From contig CACYKF010000010.1 of assembly GCA_902774905.1 (NCBI GenBank), positions 1-64,000 of the forward strand: a stretch of 64,000 nt of DNA. Reading direction: 5' to 3'. Under the pieces are notes generated by a model. The model made no database searches. It had not been told where the DNA came from and was given only the letters and a program-made list of their open reading frames with translations. The stretch comes from an uncultured bacterium (GTDB lineage Bacteria; Cyanobacteriota; Vampirovibrionia; Gastranaerophilales; Gastranaerophilaceae). The position numbers and the translations under genes were made by a program. This document shows, piece after piece, positions 1 through 7,569 of the stretch (its first letter is position 1; each line of letters begins with the position of its first letter).

Positions 1-11
1 TTTTCAAAAAT

Positions 12-85
12 GCTCTGCTTTAGCGCGTCTACCGACCTCTCGAAAAACTTGACATTTAGTCAACTTTTTCTCGGCAGAGTGCCAC
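12..85 (-). repeat. tRNA-linked hairpin element, copy A
   Basis: Read on the minus strand, this stretch runs GTGGCACTCTGCCGA, then a 12-bp imperfect hairpin (arms near 42-53 and 59-70), then GAGAGGTCGGTAGACGC. The flanks match a second copy near 55.2 kb: the 15 bases at 71-85 are identical to 55256-55270. The bases just before it on the minus strand (CCACGCTCCAGTGGC, 81-95) look like a tRNA 5' acceptor strand plus positions 8-12, and GGTAGACGCGCTA afterwards resembles a leucine-type tRNA D-arm. No full tRNA can be folded from what is visible, because the sequence runs off the left edge. It may be an interrupted or decayed tRNA gene, or a repeat that targets tRNA genes. Confidence 0.5.
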
Positions 86-167
86 TGGAGCGTGGTTTAT
101 ATTCTATTAAGTTGTCAAACACGCTATATCTGCGCTAAGTCAATGTTATAATAAACATCTCTCATTG

Positions 168-1367
168 TCAAACGGTAAATTCCTTAAAATACTCATCAAA
201 TTCTTTGATTTTTGCACCCAATATATCGATAATAAGCAGTAATTGTGCTTTTACTGTCTGTATGTTGTCACATCTTTGACCAATAAGCCCTGATTTTACA
301 TTTGAAAATAACAGATTTTGGAACATCTTTATTTGCTTATATATATCTCTATCAATAATGTCTTTTGTATCCGCAAGCAATATAAATAATTCGCCCAAAA
401 TCGCTTTCGCTTTTAAATACTTTTTGCGAAGCATTTGCTCCTGTATATTCCTTGCATAATCAAGTATTTCTTCATAAACAGAATAAATTTTTTGTTTCTT
501 ATCAGGCAAAGTTTTTCTGAAATAGTGCATGGCACTGTTATATCCCGAATCTATTATTTCTCGCCTTTTTTCTGTCGGGCAGTTAAAATCAAATACCATT
601 GCATCACCGGTATTAATTACTATGTAATCATAGTTATCGCTATTCCCATATATTTCTTTTATAAATGAGGTTTCTGAATATGTCATGCAGGAATAAATAC
701 CGTTTACATAGTTTAGCGGATTTGTGTCATCTCCGCTAAAATCACCTTCAAGTCGAATTTCGCAAATTCTGTTTTTTGATTCACGGAGATTTTTTGATAA
801 ATACCACATTGGTTTACCTTTCATCAAATCTCCGTCAACAAGCAGTTTATCATCAAGATTTACCGCTCTCATTAGCCCCGGAGCACAACACGAAATCCTT
901 ACAGCCATTGCGACCTCAAACTCAGGGGTTTCTTTTGACGAACACTCGCAACACGAAAAATCTTTCATATCAGTAGAAATTATAAATAAATCTTTATTCA
1001 AATCCTTGAATCTGACAGGTGCATTTTCACCCTTTTGATATTTGTCACCGTAAAATTTCTTTTCAATAAGTTCCCTGAACCAGTCAAGAAAGACTTCGCC
1101 TTTGCTGAGTGCAAATTTTACATTGAATCCGAAAGAAATATCTCGGAAAAGTTCAAAATTTACCCCTAAAAAGACATCTTCGATTTCTTCTGTTGTATAT
1201 CCGACGGCAAGCAATGATGCCACCATTGAACCGACAGATGAACCGCCAAGACTCACAGGTGTTATCCCAAGTTCTTTAAACGCTTTCAAAACCCCGACAT
1301 GACCGGCTCCTCTTATCGCTCCTCCACCGAATAAACATGTGTATTTTAAACTCTCTAAATTTTTCAT
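168..1367 (-). CDS. patatin-like phospholipase
   Basis: This is a 399-residue lipid acyl hydrolase of the patatin family. The glycine-rich oxyanion loop GGGAIRG is at residues 14-20, the nucleophile elbow GSSVG at 42-46 (Ser44), and the catalytic Asp of the DG dyad at about 178 in VDGD. The C-terminal ~170 residues are helical and unassigned. A longer in-frame start at 1406 would lie inside the upstream terminator hairpin. The ATG at 1367 is preferred because it starts the patatin fold directly and has a TATTAT hexamer (1374-1379) exactly 6 nt upstream, suggesting a leaderless mRNA. There is no Shine-Dalgarno. No signal peptide is visible, so a cytoplasmic or peripheral membrane role is likely. 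The substrate is unknown. Confidence 0.85.
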   Translation of the reverse strand: MKNLESLKYTCLFGGGAIRGAGHVGVLKAFKELGITPVSLGGSSVGSMVASLLAVGYTTEEIEDVFLGVNFELFRDISFGFNVKFALSKGEVFLDWFRELIEKKFYGDKYQKGENAPVRFKDLNKDLFIISTDMKDFSCCECSSKETPEFEVAMAVRISCCAPGLMRAVNLDDKLLVDGDLMKGKPMWYLSKNLRESKNRICEIRLEGDFSGDDTNPLNYVNGIYSCMTYSETSFIKEIYGNSDNYDYIVINTGDAMVFDFNCPTEKRREIIDSGYNSAMHYFRKTLPDKKQKIYSVYEEILDYARNIQEQMLRKKYLKAKAILGELFILLADTKDIIDRDIYKQIKMFQNLLFSNVKSGLIGQRCDNIQTVKAQLLLIIDILGAKIKEFDEYFKEFTV

Positions 1368-1383
1368 AAGCAAATAATACCAT

Positions 1384-1410
1384 AAAAAAGATTGGCTAAA
1401 TGCCAATCTT
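1384..1410 (-). terminator. intrinsic terminator
   Basis: A 9-bp stem (1388-1396 with 1402-1410, arms AAGATTGGC and GCCAATCTT) with a 5-nt loop is followed on the minus strand by a run of six T. It lies after the stop of the 94-residue gene and ends only about 17 nt before the patatin start codon. Confidence 0.75.
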
Positions 1411-1431
1411 TCTTATTTTCATATTTTATAA

Positions 1432-1716
1432 CTACGCAACTTTTGAGCCTTTAATTTCTCTGATAAGGTATTGTGCTACCCATTCAAAATCTTTGTTATT
1501 CTTTGCTGCTTCTTTTAGATATTCAACAGATGCATCACCAATTCTAATTAAAGTCATTGCAACAACACCTCTTTTAATTCCTCTGACAACCTGCAATCTG
1601 TCAACAAGACTCGGTACTGCATCAGAACCTATGCTTACAAGTTCATTTTCAACTTTGTTCTTTGTTGTGTTATCTACATTTTCTAATTCAATTAATGCTT
1701 CTTTTAATGTGCACAT
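1432..1716 (-). CDS. small HEAT-repeat-like protein
   Basis: This 94-residue protein is predicted to be entirely alpha-helical. Phrases such as 'SIGSDAVPSLVDRL' and 'LIRIGDASVEYLKEAA' have the spacing of two HEAT-like helical hairpins, the kind used as protein-binding scaffolds. It has a clear ribosome-binding site (GGAGA seven nt before the ATG) and its own terminator, so it looks like a single-gene transcript. There is no catalytic motif, signal peptide or membrane segment. The HEAT assignment rests on helix pattern only, and the partner is unknown. Confidence 0.6.
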   Translation of the reverse strand: MCTLKEALIELENVDNTTKNKVENELVSIGSDAVPSLVDRLQVVRGIKRGVVAMTLIRIGDASVEYLKEAAKNNKDFEWVAQYLIREIKGSKVA

Positions 1717-1834
1717 ATTATCTTCTCCATATAAATCTTATTTACATTAACATTATAAATTAAATTTTAACGATATTAAGATTTCATTACATAATCTTTA
1801 TATCTTGGAGAAAATATTAATATCTTCTTTATAT

Positions 1835-3715
1835 CTATATTCTGTGTTTATCTAAAAGCACCATCAAAACGGAAATATCAGCGGGTTTTATACCGCCGAT
1901 GCGTGATGCCTGAGCCAAATCTTTCGGGCGGATTTTGGACAGTTTGTCTTTAGTCTCGGATGAGATATGATCAATTTTAGAATAATCAATATTATCAGGA
2001 ATCCTGAATTTTTCCAATTTCTCTGCGTTATTAACCTGATTTTCTTGTCTTTTTATATACCCGTCATATTTTATAATGACTTCAATCTGCTCATAAACAT
2101 CTCTTGGAATCTGTAAATCTGCCGTACCTTTATCGAGTTCCTGCAGGATTTTATAACTTATATTAGGGCGTTTCAAAAGTTCTGATGCTCTCATTCCTCT
2201 TTCAAGATGTTCTTCGTATTTTGCCAAAATATTATTTACTTCTTCATTTGCAGGAATTTTTAATCCCTCAAGCCGTTTGCTTTCCTCTTTTATTAGTCTT
2301 TGTTTTTCTTCAAAACGGAAAAATTGCGCATCATCAATCAACCCGAGTTTATGCCCGATAGGAGTCAGTCTTTCATCTGCATTATCCTGTCTTAACAAAA
2401 GTCTGTATTCCGAGCGGGAGGTCAACATTCTGTATGGATCCTGAATATCTTTTGTCACTAAATCGTCAATTAATGTTCCCGTATATGATGAACTTCTTGA
2501 AAGTTCAAGCATTTCAGAACCATTAATATAATTAAATGCGTTAATGCCGGCAATCAAACCTTGGGCTGCCGCTTCTTCATAACCGCTTGTGCCGTTTATC
2601 TGACCGCCGAAGAATAAACCTTTTATCTTTTTAGACATCAATGAATGTGTGGTCTGAATAGCAGGAACATAATCGTATTCAACTGCATAAGCGGGTTTTA
2701 TAATATGGGCATTTTCTAACCCCGGCAATGTTCTCAACATTCTGACCTGAACATCATAAGGCAAACTAGTTGAAAACCCTTGAATATATGTTTCGTAAGT
2801 TCCCAATCCTTCAGGTTCAATAAAAATATGATGTGACGGATTAGAGGCAAATCTTACAACTTTATCTTCAATAGATGGACAGTATCTTGGACCGACACCC
2901 TGAATCAACCCCTGATACATTGGGGATTTATCAAGATTTTCTTTTATAATTTTGTGAGTTTCTTCGTTAGTTTTTGTCAAATAACACGGATAAGTTTTTC
3001 TAATCGGGCGGTTTGGTTTGAATGAAAAGAAATTCAGTTCCTCATCTCCTGGTTGAATAATCATTTTTGAATAATCAATTGTTCGTTTATCTACTCTTGC
3101 AGGAGTGCCTGTTTTTAATTTTTTTGTTTCTATTCCCAATTTATGCAGACTATCAGATAATCCGATGGCGGCTTTTTCCCCTAATCTGCCTGCGCTGAAT
3201 GATTTCAAACCGACAAAAATTCGCCCTTCCAATGAAGTTCCTGTTGTCAGAACAACTGCTCTTGCGCTGTATTCAGTGCCAAACTCATCAATCGCACCCG
3301 TAATTTTACCGTTTTCAACTTTCAATTCTGTAATGCAGCATTGTTTTATAAAAACATTTTCATTACTTTCAAGCAAATTGCGCATATATCTTGAATATTC
3401 CGCTTTATCTGATTGTGCCCTCAATGCTCTGACTGCCGGTCCTTTAGAAGAATTGAGGGTTTTCATTTGCAGATATGTTGCATCTGTTACTTCTCCCATA
3501 ACTCCGCCTAATGCATCAATTTCTCGGACAAGTGTAGATTTGGCAGGACCTCCGACTGCAGGATTACAGGGTTGAAGCGCGATATTTTCAACATTAAGAG
3601 TTGCAAGTAATACTTTTAAACCTAATTTTGCACACGCTAAAACCGCCTCGCAACCTGCGTGACCGCCTCCGACAACTATTACATCATATTTATTGTTTAA
3701 ATAGCCCGTGAACAT
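1835..3715 (-). CDS. mnmG: tRNA uridine-5-carboxymethylaminomethyl synthase MnmG (GidA)
   Basis: This FAD enzyme works with MnmE to build the cmnm5 modification at the wobble uridine of certain tRNAs. The FAD-binding glycine motif VGGGHAG lies near residue 15, followed by the conserved block CNPAVGGPAKS, the EPEGLGTYETYIQG region and the C-terminal helical MnmE-binding domain ending in ISVLMVLLDKHRI. The 626-residue length is normal for the family. In-frame ATGs exist at 3742, 3721 and 3715. The ATG at 3715 is chosen because a perfect TATAAT (3722-3727) lies exactly 6 nt upstream and leaves no room for a leader, whereas the ATG at 3721 abuts the hexamer. There is no Shine-Dalgarno. Confidence 0.97.
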   Translation of the reverse strand: MFTGYLNNKYDVIVVGGGHAGCEAVLACAKLGLKVLLATLNVENIALQPCNPAVGGPAKSTLVREIDALGGVMGEVTDATYLQMKTLNSSKGPAVRALRAQSDKAEYSRYMRNLLESNENVFIKQCCITELKVENGKITGAIDEFGTEYSARAVVLTTGTSLEGRIFVGLKSFSAGRLGEKAAIGLSDSLHKLGIETKKLKTGTPARVDKRTIDYSKMIIQPGDEELNFFSFKPNRPIRKTYPCYLTKTNEETHKIIKENLDKSPMYQGLIQGVGPRYCPSIEDKVVRFASNPSHHIFIEPEGLGTYETYIQGFSTSLPYDVQVRMLRTLPGLENAHIIKPAYAVEYDYVPAIQTTHSLMSKKIKGLFFGGQINGTSGYEEAAAQGLIAGINAFNYINGSEMLELSRSSSYTGTLIDDLVTKDIQDPYRMLTSRSEYRLLLRQDNADERLTPIGHKLGLIDDAQFFRFEEKQRLIKEESKRLEGLKIPANEEVNNILAKYEEHLERGMRASELLKRPNISYKILQELDKGTADLQIPRDVYEQIEVIIKYDGYIKRQENQVNNAEKLEKFRIPDNIDYSKIDHISSETKDKLSKIRPKDLAQASRIGGIKPADISVLMVLLDKHRI

Positions 3716-3751
3716 AAGCATATTATAAAATAAACATGACAAATGTGCTTA

Positions 3752-4090
3752 TTAGAATAGTTTACCGCCGTCTAAAAATCCGATAAGTAAAATCATTGCA
3801 TAAATAACATCAATCAATATTACTGTTGTATTTGCAATATGACTTGTATGATTTTCTCTTTCAGTATCTTTTATCCCGATTATTGAAATTGCAAGCGGGA
3901 ATATTGAAAGTAAAATCGCTTTGCACGCTGTCTGGACTATGTTTGTTGCATTATGAAAATCTATTGTAAATAACAATGCAAGTACAGGACATATACAAAA
4001 AATTATTGCAAGAATGTCATAAGGTTTTGTTGAGTGTTTCTTCTCGCAGTTACATTCCTGGCAGTTGCATTGGATTTCTTCTTCGCTCAT
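3752..4090 (-). CDS. small Cys-rich membrane protein
   Basis: This 112-residue protein begins with an acidic, cysteine-rich cytoplasmic tail (CNCQECNC at residues 8-15). About three hydrophobic segments follow (roughly 28-45, 55-72 and 90-106). The cysteine cluster could bind a metal such as zinc or an iron-sulfur centre. It has an AGGAG ribosome-binding site 6 nt before the ATG and precedes mnmG on the same strand by 36 nt. I do not recognise the family, and no function can be given. Confidence 0.7.
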   Translation of the reverse strand: MSEEEIQCNCQECNCEKKHSTKPYDILAIIFCICPVLALLFTIDFHNATNIVQTACKAILLSIFPLAISIIGIKDTERENHTSHIANTTVILIDVIYAMILLIGFLDGGKLF

Positions 4091-4161
4091 ATTAAACTCC
4101 TATATACTGTAACTTTACAAGGTTTAATATAACAAAAATTTTGAATGTTGTAAAGGCAAAT

Positions 4162-4186
4162 AAAAAGCCGGCTCTCTGTTGCCGGC
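4162..4186 (-). terminator. intrinsic terminator
   Basis: A 6-bp GCCGGC stem (4167-4172 with 4181-4186) with an 8-nt loop is followed on the minus strand by TTTTTA. It closes the transcript of the 50-residue small gene just upstream. Confidence 0.8.
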
Positions 4187-4236
4187 ACTATATAAACTCT
4201 CTTCTTATTTTTGTGTTATTACTCTCGTTGCAAAAA

Positions 4237-4389
4237 TTACTTCACTGCACGCAGATTTGCTTTCACTCCCGCATTTGAATTTACTTCGGAAGCAAGAGAA
4301 TAAGCCATTGCTCTGCGTTTTTTTGCTCCTCTTAATATTAGTTCAACACTTTGACATCTGTTATATGACGGTGTTGTTATCTTCTTCAT
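4237..4389 (-). CDS. small basic protein, 50 residues
   Basis: This is an open frame of 50 codons beginning MKKITTPSYNRCQ and ending NLRAVK. It contains the basic stretch GAKKRRA and a possible helix (MAYSLASEV). GGAGATAAAAAT places a good ribosome-binding site just before the ATG, and an intrinsic terminator follows about 50 nt after the stop, so the gene has its own complete transcript. There is no membrane segment or signal peptide. I do not recognise it. It could be a nucleic-acid-binding protein or a peptide precursor. Coding status is supported by signals, not homology. Confidence 0.6.
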   Translation of the reverse strand: MKKITTPSYNRCQSVELILRGAKKRRAMAYSLASEVNSNAGVKANLRAVK

Positions 4390-4495
4390 ATTTTTATCTC
4401 CATAGAAACTGATTACAAATTAGATATCGGCATCCATTGAGAAAAACTTTAAAAAAGTATATACGATTTTTACAAATATTAATATAATAATTAAT

Positions 4496-4524
4496 TTGCA
4501 ACAACTCAAAAATAATTCTATAAT
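4496..4524 (+). promoter_or_regulatory. sigma70-type promoter with leaderless start
   Basis: TTGCAA (4496-4501) and TATAAT (4519-4524) are separated by exactly 17 nt. The ATG of the acetyltransferase gene begins 7 nt after the -10, where transcription itself should start, so the mRNA is probably leaderless. Confidence 0.75.
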
Positions 4525-4530
4525 CTATAT

Positions 4531-5505
4531 ATGGTTGTTATAAGAAGATTAAACTGTTTTGATTCTCCAAAACTAAAGAGGCTGATATCCTATCTTTGTG
4601 AAGATGACAGTGACAGACTCGCAAAAAACCTTATGCAGGAGCCTTTGGATATTGTTAATGCAATGATGCCTTTGTCTGCAAAGTTTCGCTCGGAATCTTT
4701 CATTTTGATAGAAAATAATGAAATTTTAGGTTTGATTACTGCGGTTTGTACTCCCGGAAATCCCTATAAAATAAATGTCACAAGGCTTATATTTAAAGAA
4801 AATCGTTATGAAATCGGTAAACAACTTGTTGAATTTTTAATTCAAAAAATGGGTGGAAAAGGTGCAAATACTTTTACCGTAGTAATTGATGAATGTCACA
4901 ATGAACTTTTAGACCTGTTTATTAACGGTTGCGGTTTTAGACAATGTTCAAGTGAAACTTTGTGGAAAACTGAAAAACCTGTTCCCCAAAAAACGGATTT
5001 ACCGTGGCGCTATGCACAAAGTTCCGATGCAGGTAAAATTGCACAACTGTATAATGACGAAGTGATAAATATATTTAAACCCTCACTTTTAAGACACCCG
5101 AAAGAGTTTAAAAGCGCATTTTTTCAAGGCTTTACAAAATTTTATAAAACAAGATATGTATATGAAGAAACAGACAAAATTTTAGGCTATTTTTCAGTTA
5201 CAACAGAAGATAATCTTAACTATATTCTTGATATAACTACAAACAGCGGATATGATATTGATTACGATAAAGTTATAAATGTAATGCTTTGCGAAATAGC
5301 ACGCAAAAAGCATGCATTTTATCCGCTTATAAAACAAAAAAAATATACAAAAAATTCTCAAAAACTTGAGGATTATCTGAAATTTAAAGGTTATGCACCT
5401 ATTCAGACAAAACATATCCTCGTAAAAGATTTTTACCGCCCTGTAAAAGAGGAATCAAAAAATTGGAATGTTTTTGTATTAGGCGAAAGTCAAATTTCAG
5501 GATAA
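4531..5505 (+). CDS. tandem GNAT-like acetyltransferase
   Basis: This 324-residue protein looks like two GNAT-type acyltransferase modules in tandem. The first (about 1-150) shows the expected strand-helix pattern, with 'ENNEILGLITAVC' and a C-terminal 'INGCGFRQC'. The second (about 160-310) contains 'RYVYEETDKILGYFSV' and 'KFKGYAPIQTKHILVKDF'. The classical acetyl-CoA loop Q/RxxGxG/A is not obvious in either half, so the catalytic state is uncertain. The start is set by a consensus promoter ending 6 nt before the ATG. The likely role is acyl transfer to a small molecule or protein, and the substrate is unknown. Confidence 0.7.
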   Translation: MVVIRRLNCFDSPKLKRLISYLCEDDSDRLAKNLMQEPLDIVNAMMPLSAKFRSESFILIENNEILGLITAVCTPGNPYKINVTRLIFKENRYEIGKQLVEFLIQKMGGKGANTFTVVIDECHNELLDLFINGCGFRQCSSETLWKTEKPVPQKTDLPWRYAQSSDAGKIAQLYNDEVINIFKPSLLRHPKEFKSAFFQGFTKFYKTRYVYEETDKILGYFSVTTEDNLNYILDITTNSGYDIDYDKVINVMLCEIARKKHAFYPLIKQKKYTKNSQKLEDYLKFKGYAPIQTKHILVKDFYRPVKEESKNWNVFVLGESQISG

Positions 5506-5610
5506 TTTTTCCAAATAAATATTTTTGCGCTCAATTAAATAAGCGTAAATTTAACACTAAAAACTTCTCAAACTACCATTATTTGTCAAGGGAAAACTAA
5601 AAAAAATATT

Positions 5611-5703
5611 TTATCCTTCTGCGGTTAATTCGTCCCAAATGCTTGGTACTACAATAAATGCAGTGTAAACGATAAAACCGAATAGGATTAAATTGATAGC
5701 CAT
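5611..5703 (-). CDS. 30-residue single-helix membrane peptide
   Basis: A 30-codon frame begins MAINLILFGFIVYTAF and ends WDELTAEG. It encodes one hydrophobic helix (residues 2-20) with a short acidic tail. The ribosome-binding site AAAGGAGG is the strongest in the window and sits 5 nt from the ATG. The region lacks any other gene. It is too short for normal gene finders. The form resembles accessory subunits of membrane complexes or small regulatory membrane peptides, but I recognise no named family. Confidence 0.6.
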   Translation of the reverse strand: MAINLILFGFIVYTAFIVVPSIWDELTAEG

Positions 5704-5748
5704 GATAACCTCCTTTGGTTACTTGACTTTTGGAAATTCTTCGTATTA

Positions 5749-5806
5749 TGTCATTCTGAGGGCTTCGCCCGAAGAATCTCCTATCTTGCTCAGAATGAAA
5801 TGACCT
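5749..5806. repeat. palindromic intergenic repeat (TCATTCTGA family)
   Basis: The segment opens with GTCATTCTGAGGGCTTCG and closes with CTCAGAATGAAATGAC, so its ends are inverted copies of each other, and it has an inner GGGCTTCGCCC hairpin. Related palindromes occur at about 34.3, 40.6, 55.3, 60.9 and 63.3 kb. Confidence 0.7.
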
Positions 5807-5877
5807 AAATCATCCATGTATATTAATCCCAAAACTTTAAGAAAAATAACAATTAATTTTTGATATACAATAAATAT

Positions 5878-6165
5878 ATGAGCAGTTTAGCCGATAAAAC
5901 AGTTAAAAAATTATTTAAAAATCTTTGTTGTTCAAGATGCAGAAACGATTTTACAAAAGACTCTCTGACAATAAAAGAGCAAGAAGGCGATATTTTGATA
6001 TGCAATCTCAAATGTTTAATCTGTGAAAAAGATTTTGGAGATGTTGTTCTAAATTTTAACCGAAAATCTGACAGGCATGAACCGTTAGAAATTATTGACG
6101 GTCCCCCACCGATAAATAGTGATGATGTAATAAATGCACATGAATTTATAAAAAGAATGAAATAA
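5878..6165 (+). CDS. small zinc-ribbon protein
   Basis: This 95-residue protein has two cysteine pairs, CSRC at about 18-21 and CLIC at about 47-50, spaced as a zinc ribbon. A charged tail containing GPPPIN follows. The start at 5878 is preferred over an in-frame ATG at 5860. A TACAAT hexamer (5866-5871) stands exactly 6 nt before the 5878 ATG, and no Shine-Dalgarno is present, so this may be another leaderless message. It probably binds zinc and acts in protein or nucleic-acid contacts. No enzyme motif is seen. Confidence 0.7.
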   Translation: MSSLADKTVKKLFKNLCCSRCRNDFTKDSLTIKEQEGDILICNLKCLICEKDFGDVVLNFNRKSDRHEPLEIIDGPPPINSDDVINAHEFIKRMK

Positions 6166-6234
6166 TTCTTAATATTTGTAGAAAATCAGACAAATTTAAA
6201 TATTGAGTGACTTTAGAAACAAAAAGGAGTTTAT

Positions 6235-6522
6235 ATGCAAGTAGTCGTACCTAAAATTTTGGCTCCAAGAACATTAACAAGTGACATAAAACCAAAAACA
6301 TATCTTATTCAGGATAAAGTGTTTGAAAAAAGACCTAAAAAATTGCTTGTTGCAGCAGGTGCAGGCAAAGTTCCTCCTTCAGGTGATGATTTCCCTTCTT
6401 CATTTAAAAAACCGTTTACTAAAGAAACATTAAATAAAATCAAAATGTTTACTAAAGACATGAATAAATTAACACGAAAAGGTTTTGATATTTTTAATAA
6501 ATATTCAAAAATTATAAAATAA
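6235..6522 (+). CDS. hypothetical protein, 95 residues
   Basis: This protein begins MQVVVPKILAPRTL. It has a lysine-rich, low-complexity middle (KKLLVAAGAGKVPPSGDD) and an amphipathic C-terminal helix rich in K and F. It follows the zinc-ribbon gene by 69 nt and has its own AAAAGGAG ribosome-binding site. There is no signal peptide or membrane helix. I do not recognise the family. A small basic protein that contacts nucleic acid or membrane is possible but unproven. Confidence 0.55.
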   Translation: MQVVVPKILAPRTLTSDIKPKTYLIQDKVFEKRPKKLLVAAGAGKVPPSGDDFPSSFKKPFTKETLNKIKMFTKDMNKLTRKGFDIFNKYSKIIK

Positions 6523-6545
6523 TTTTTGTTTTGAGTATGATATTT

Positions 6546-6582
6546 TTTCAAAACAAAAGGCGGTATAAGGAAGTTACCGCCT
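6546..6582 (-). terminator. intrinsic terminator after the GGDEF-like gene
   Basis: The 8-bp stem AGGCGGTA/TACCGCCT (6558-6565 with 6575-6582) is followed on the minus strand by TTTTGTTTTG. It lies 45 nt after the stop of the 290-residue gene. Confidence 0.75.
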
Positions 6583-6627
6583 ATTAACCAGATTTACACT
6601 ATGTAAGTGTTCAGAAAGGAACTTTTA

Positions 6628-7500
6628 TTATTCTCCCAAATTGATTTGAGAGAATTGAACGATTTTGTTTTTACCGCGTTTTTTTGCATTGTATAATGCA
6701 TGTTCTGCGTATCTTATAATCGTATTTGCATCTTCTTCCGTATCAGGAATACAAGGAAATGTTGCAATCCCGCCTGATATTGTAATCGGGTGTCTTTCTT
6801 CTTCTCCTGCCGGAATAAATTCCATACGCTCAACTTCTTTTCTGAATCTTTCCGCAAACAAGAACGCATTATCTTCAGGAGTATTCGGAAGGACAACAAC
6901 ATATTCTTCATCTCCATATCTTGTAAGAATATCTTCTTTTCTTATGACTTGTCTTAATTTATCTGCGATAGATTTTAAAAGAACATCCCCCCATTCATAA
7001 CCGTAAATATCGTTTACGGATTTAAAGAAGTCTAAATCAAAAAGCAATAAAGAAAGCGGTGTAGCATATCTCTTTGCTCTTGAAATTTCCTGTTCCATTC
7101 GCTCTAACAGATATTTTCTGTTGTGAAGTCCTGTCAACTCATCAGTAGTTGACAGAGTTTTCATTTTTTCACGAAGTTCTTTAATCTTGAGCATATTTTT
7201 TGTTCTGATAAGAACTTCTTGTTTGTCTAACGGGTTTCTTACATAATCAAACGCAACAGCACGAACGGTTGCGCCTTTAAAAGTTTCTCCGACAAATAAA
7301 ATCGGGGCCTTGAATTTTGTAACCATTAAAACATCTTTTATATTTGGCACATCTTCAATAACAACGACACCGGGATTTAGCGATTCATAATCAGTAAGTT
7401 TTCCGGCATCTTCAATTCTTACATCAGCATCTTCAATACCTGCAACGATGTCAGCAAATTCTGAAGATTTTTTTGTTGAATATATCACAATATTTTTCAT
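6628..7500 (-). CDS. receiver-like plus degenerate GGDEF protein
   Basis: The protein has 290 residues. The first ~105 fold like a response-regulator receiver but lack a convincing phosphorylation Asp motif. After a short helical linker comes a GGDEF-family domain starting at STTDELTGLHNRKYL. The metal-binding Asp is in LLFDLDFFKSVND. The signature is RYGDEEY instead of RYGGDEF or RYGGEEF, so the second glycine is replaced by Asp and the Phe by Tyr. The allosteric c-di-GMP I-site RxxD (RKED) is kept five residues before the signature. The gene has a GGGAG ribosome-binding site and its own terminator. It may be an inactive synthase used as a c-di-GMP receptor, or a weakly active cyclase. Confidence 0.85.
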   Translation of the reverse strand: MKNIVIYSTKKSSEFADIVAGIEDADVRIEDAGKLTDYESLNPGVVVIEDVPNIKDVLMVTKFKAPILFVGETFKGATVRAVAFDYVRNPLDKQEVLIRTKNMLKIKELREKMKTLSTTDELTGLHNRKYLLERMEQEISRAKRYATPLSLLLFDLDFFKSVNDIYGYEWGDVLLKSIADKLRQVIRKEDILTRYGDEEYVVVLPNTPEDNAFLFAERFRKEVERMEFIPAGEEERHPITISGGIATFPCIPDTEEDANTIIRYAEHALYNAKKRGKNKIVQFSQINLGE

Positions 7501-7569
7501 AAATACTCTCTCCCTCTAATAAATTAGCATATAGGAAGAAAGCAGGCAAAATTGTTACAAATGTTAAAA

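Noticed and set aside
1-167. A complete tRNA-Leu gene at the left edge
   Set aside because: Only a 5' acceptor-like strand and a D-arm-like part are seen, separated by a 45-nt insert, and the anticodon loop lacks a proper T33.
5611-5703. Photosystem small subunit (Psb or Psa type)
   Set aside because: Length and single helix fit, but the residues match none of the families I can recall and no photosynthesis genes occur here.
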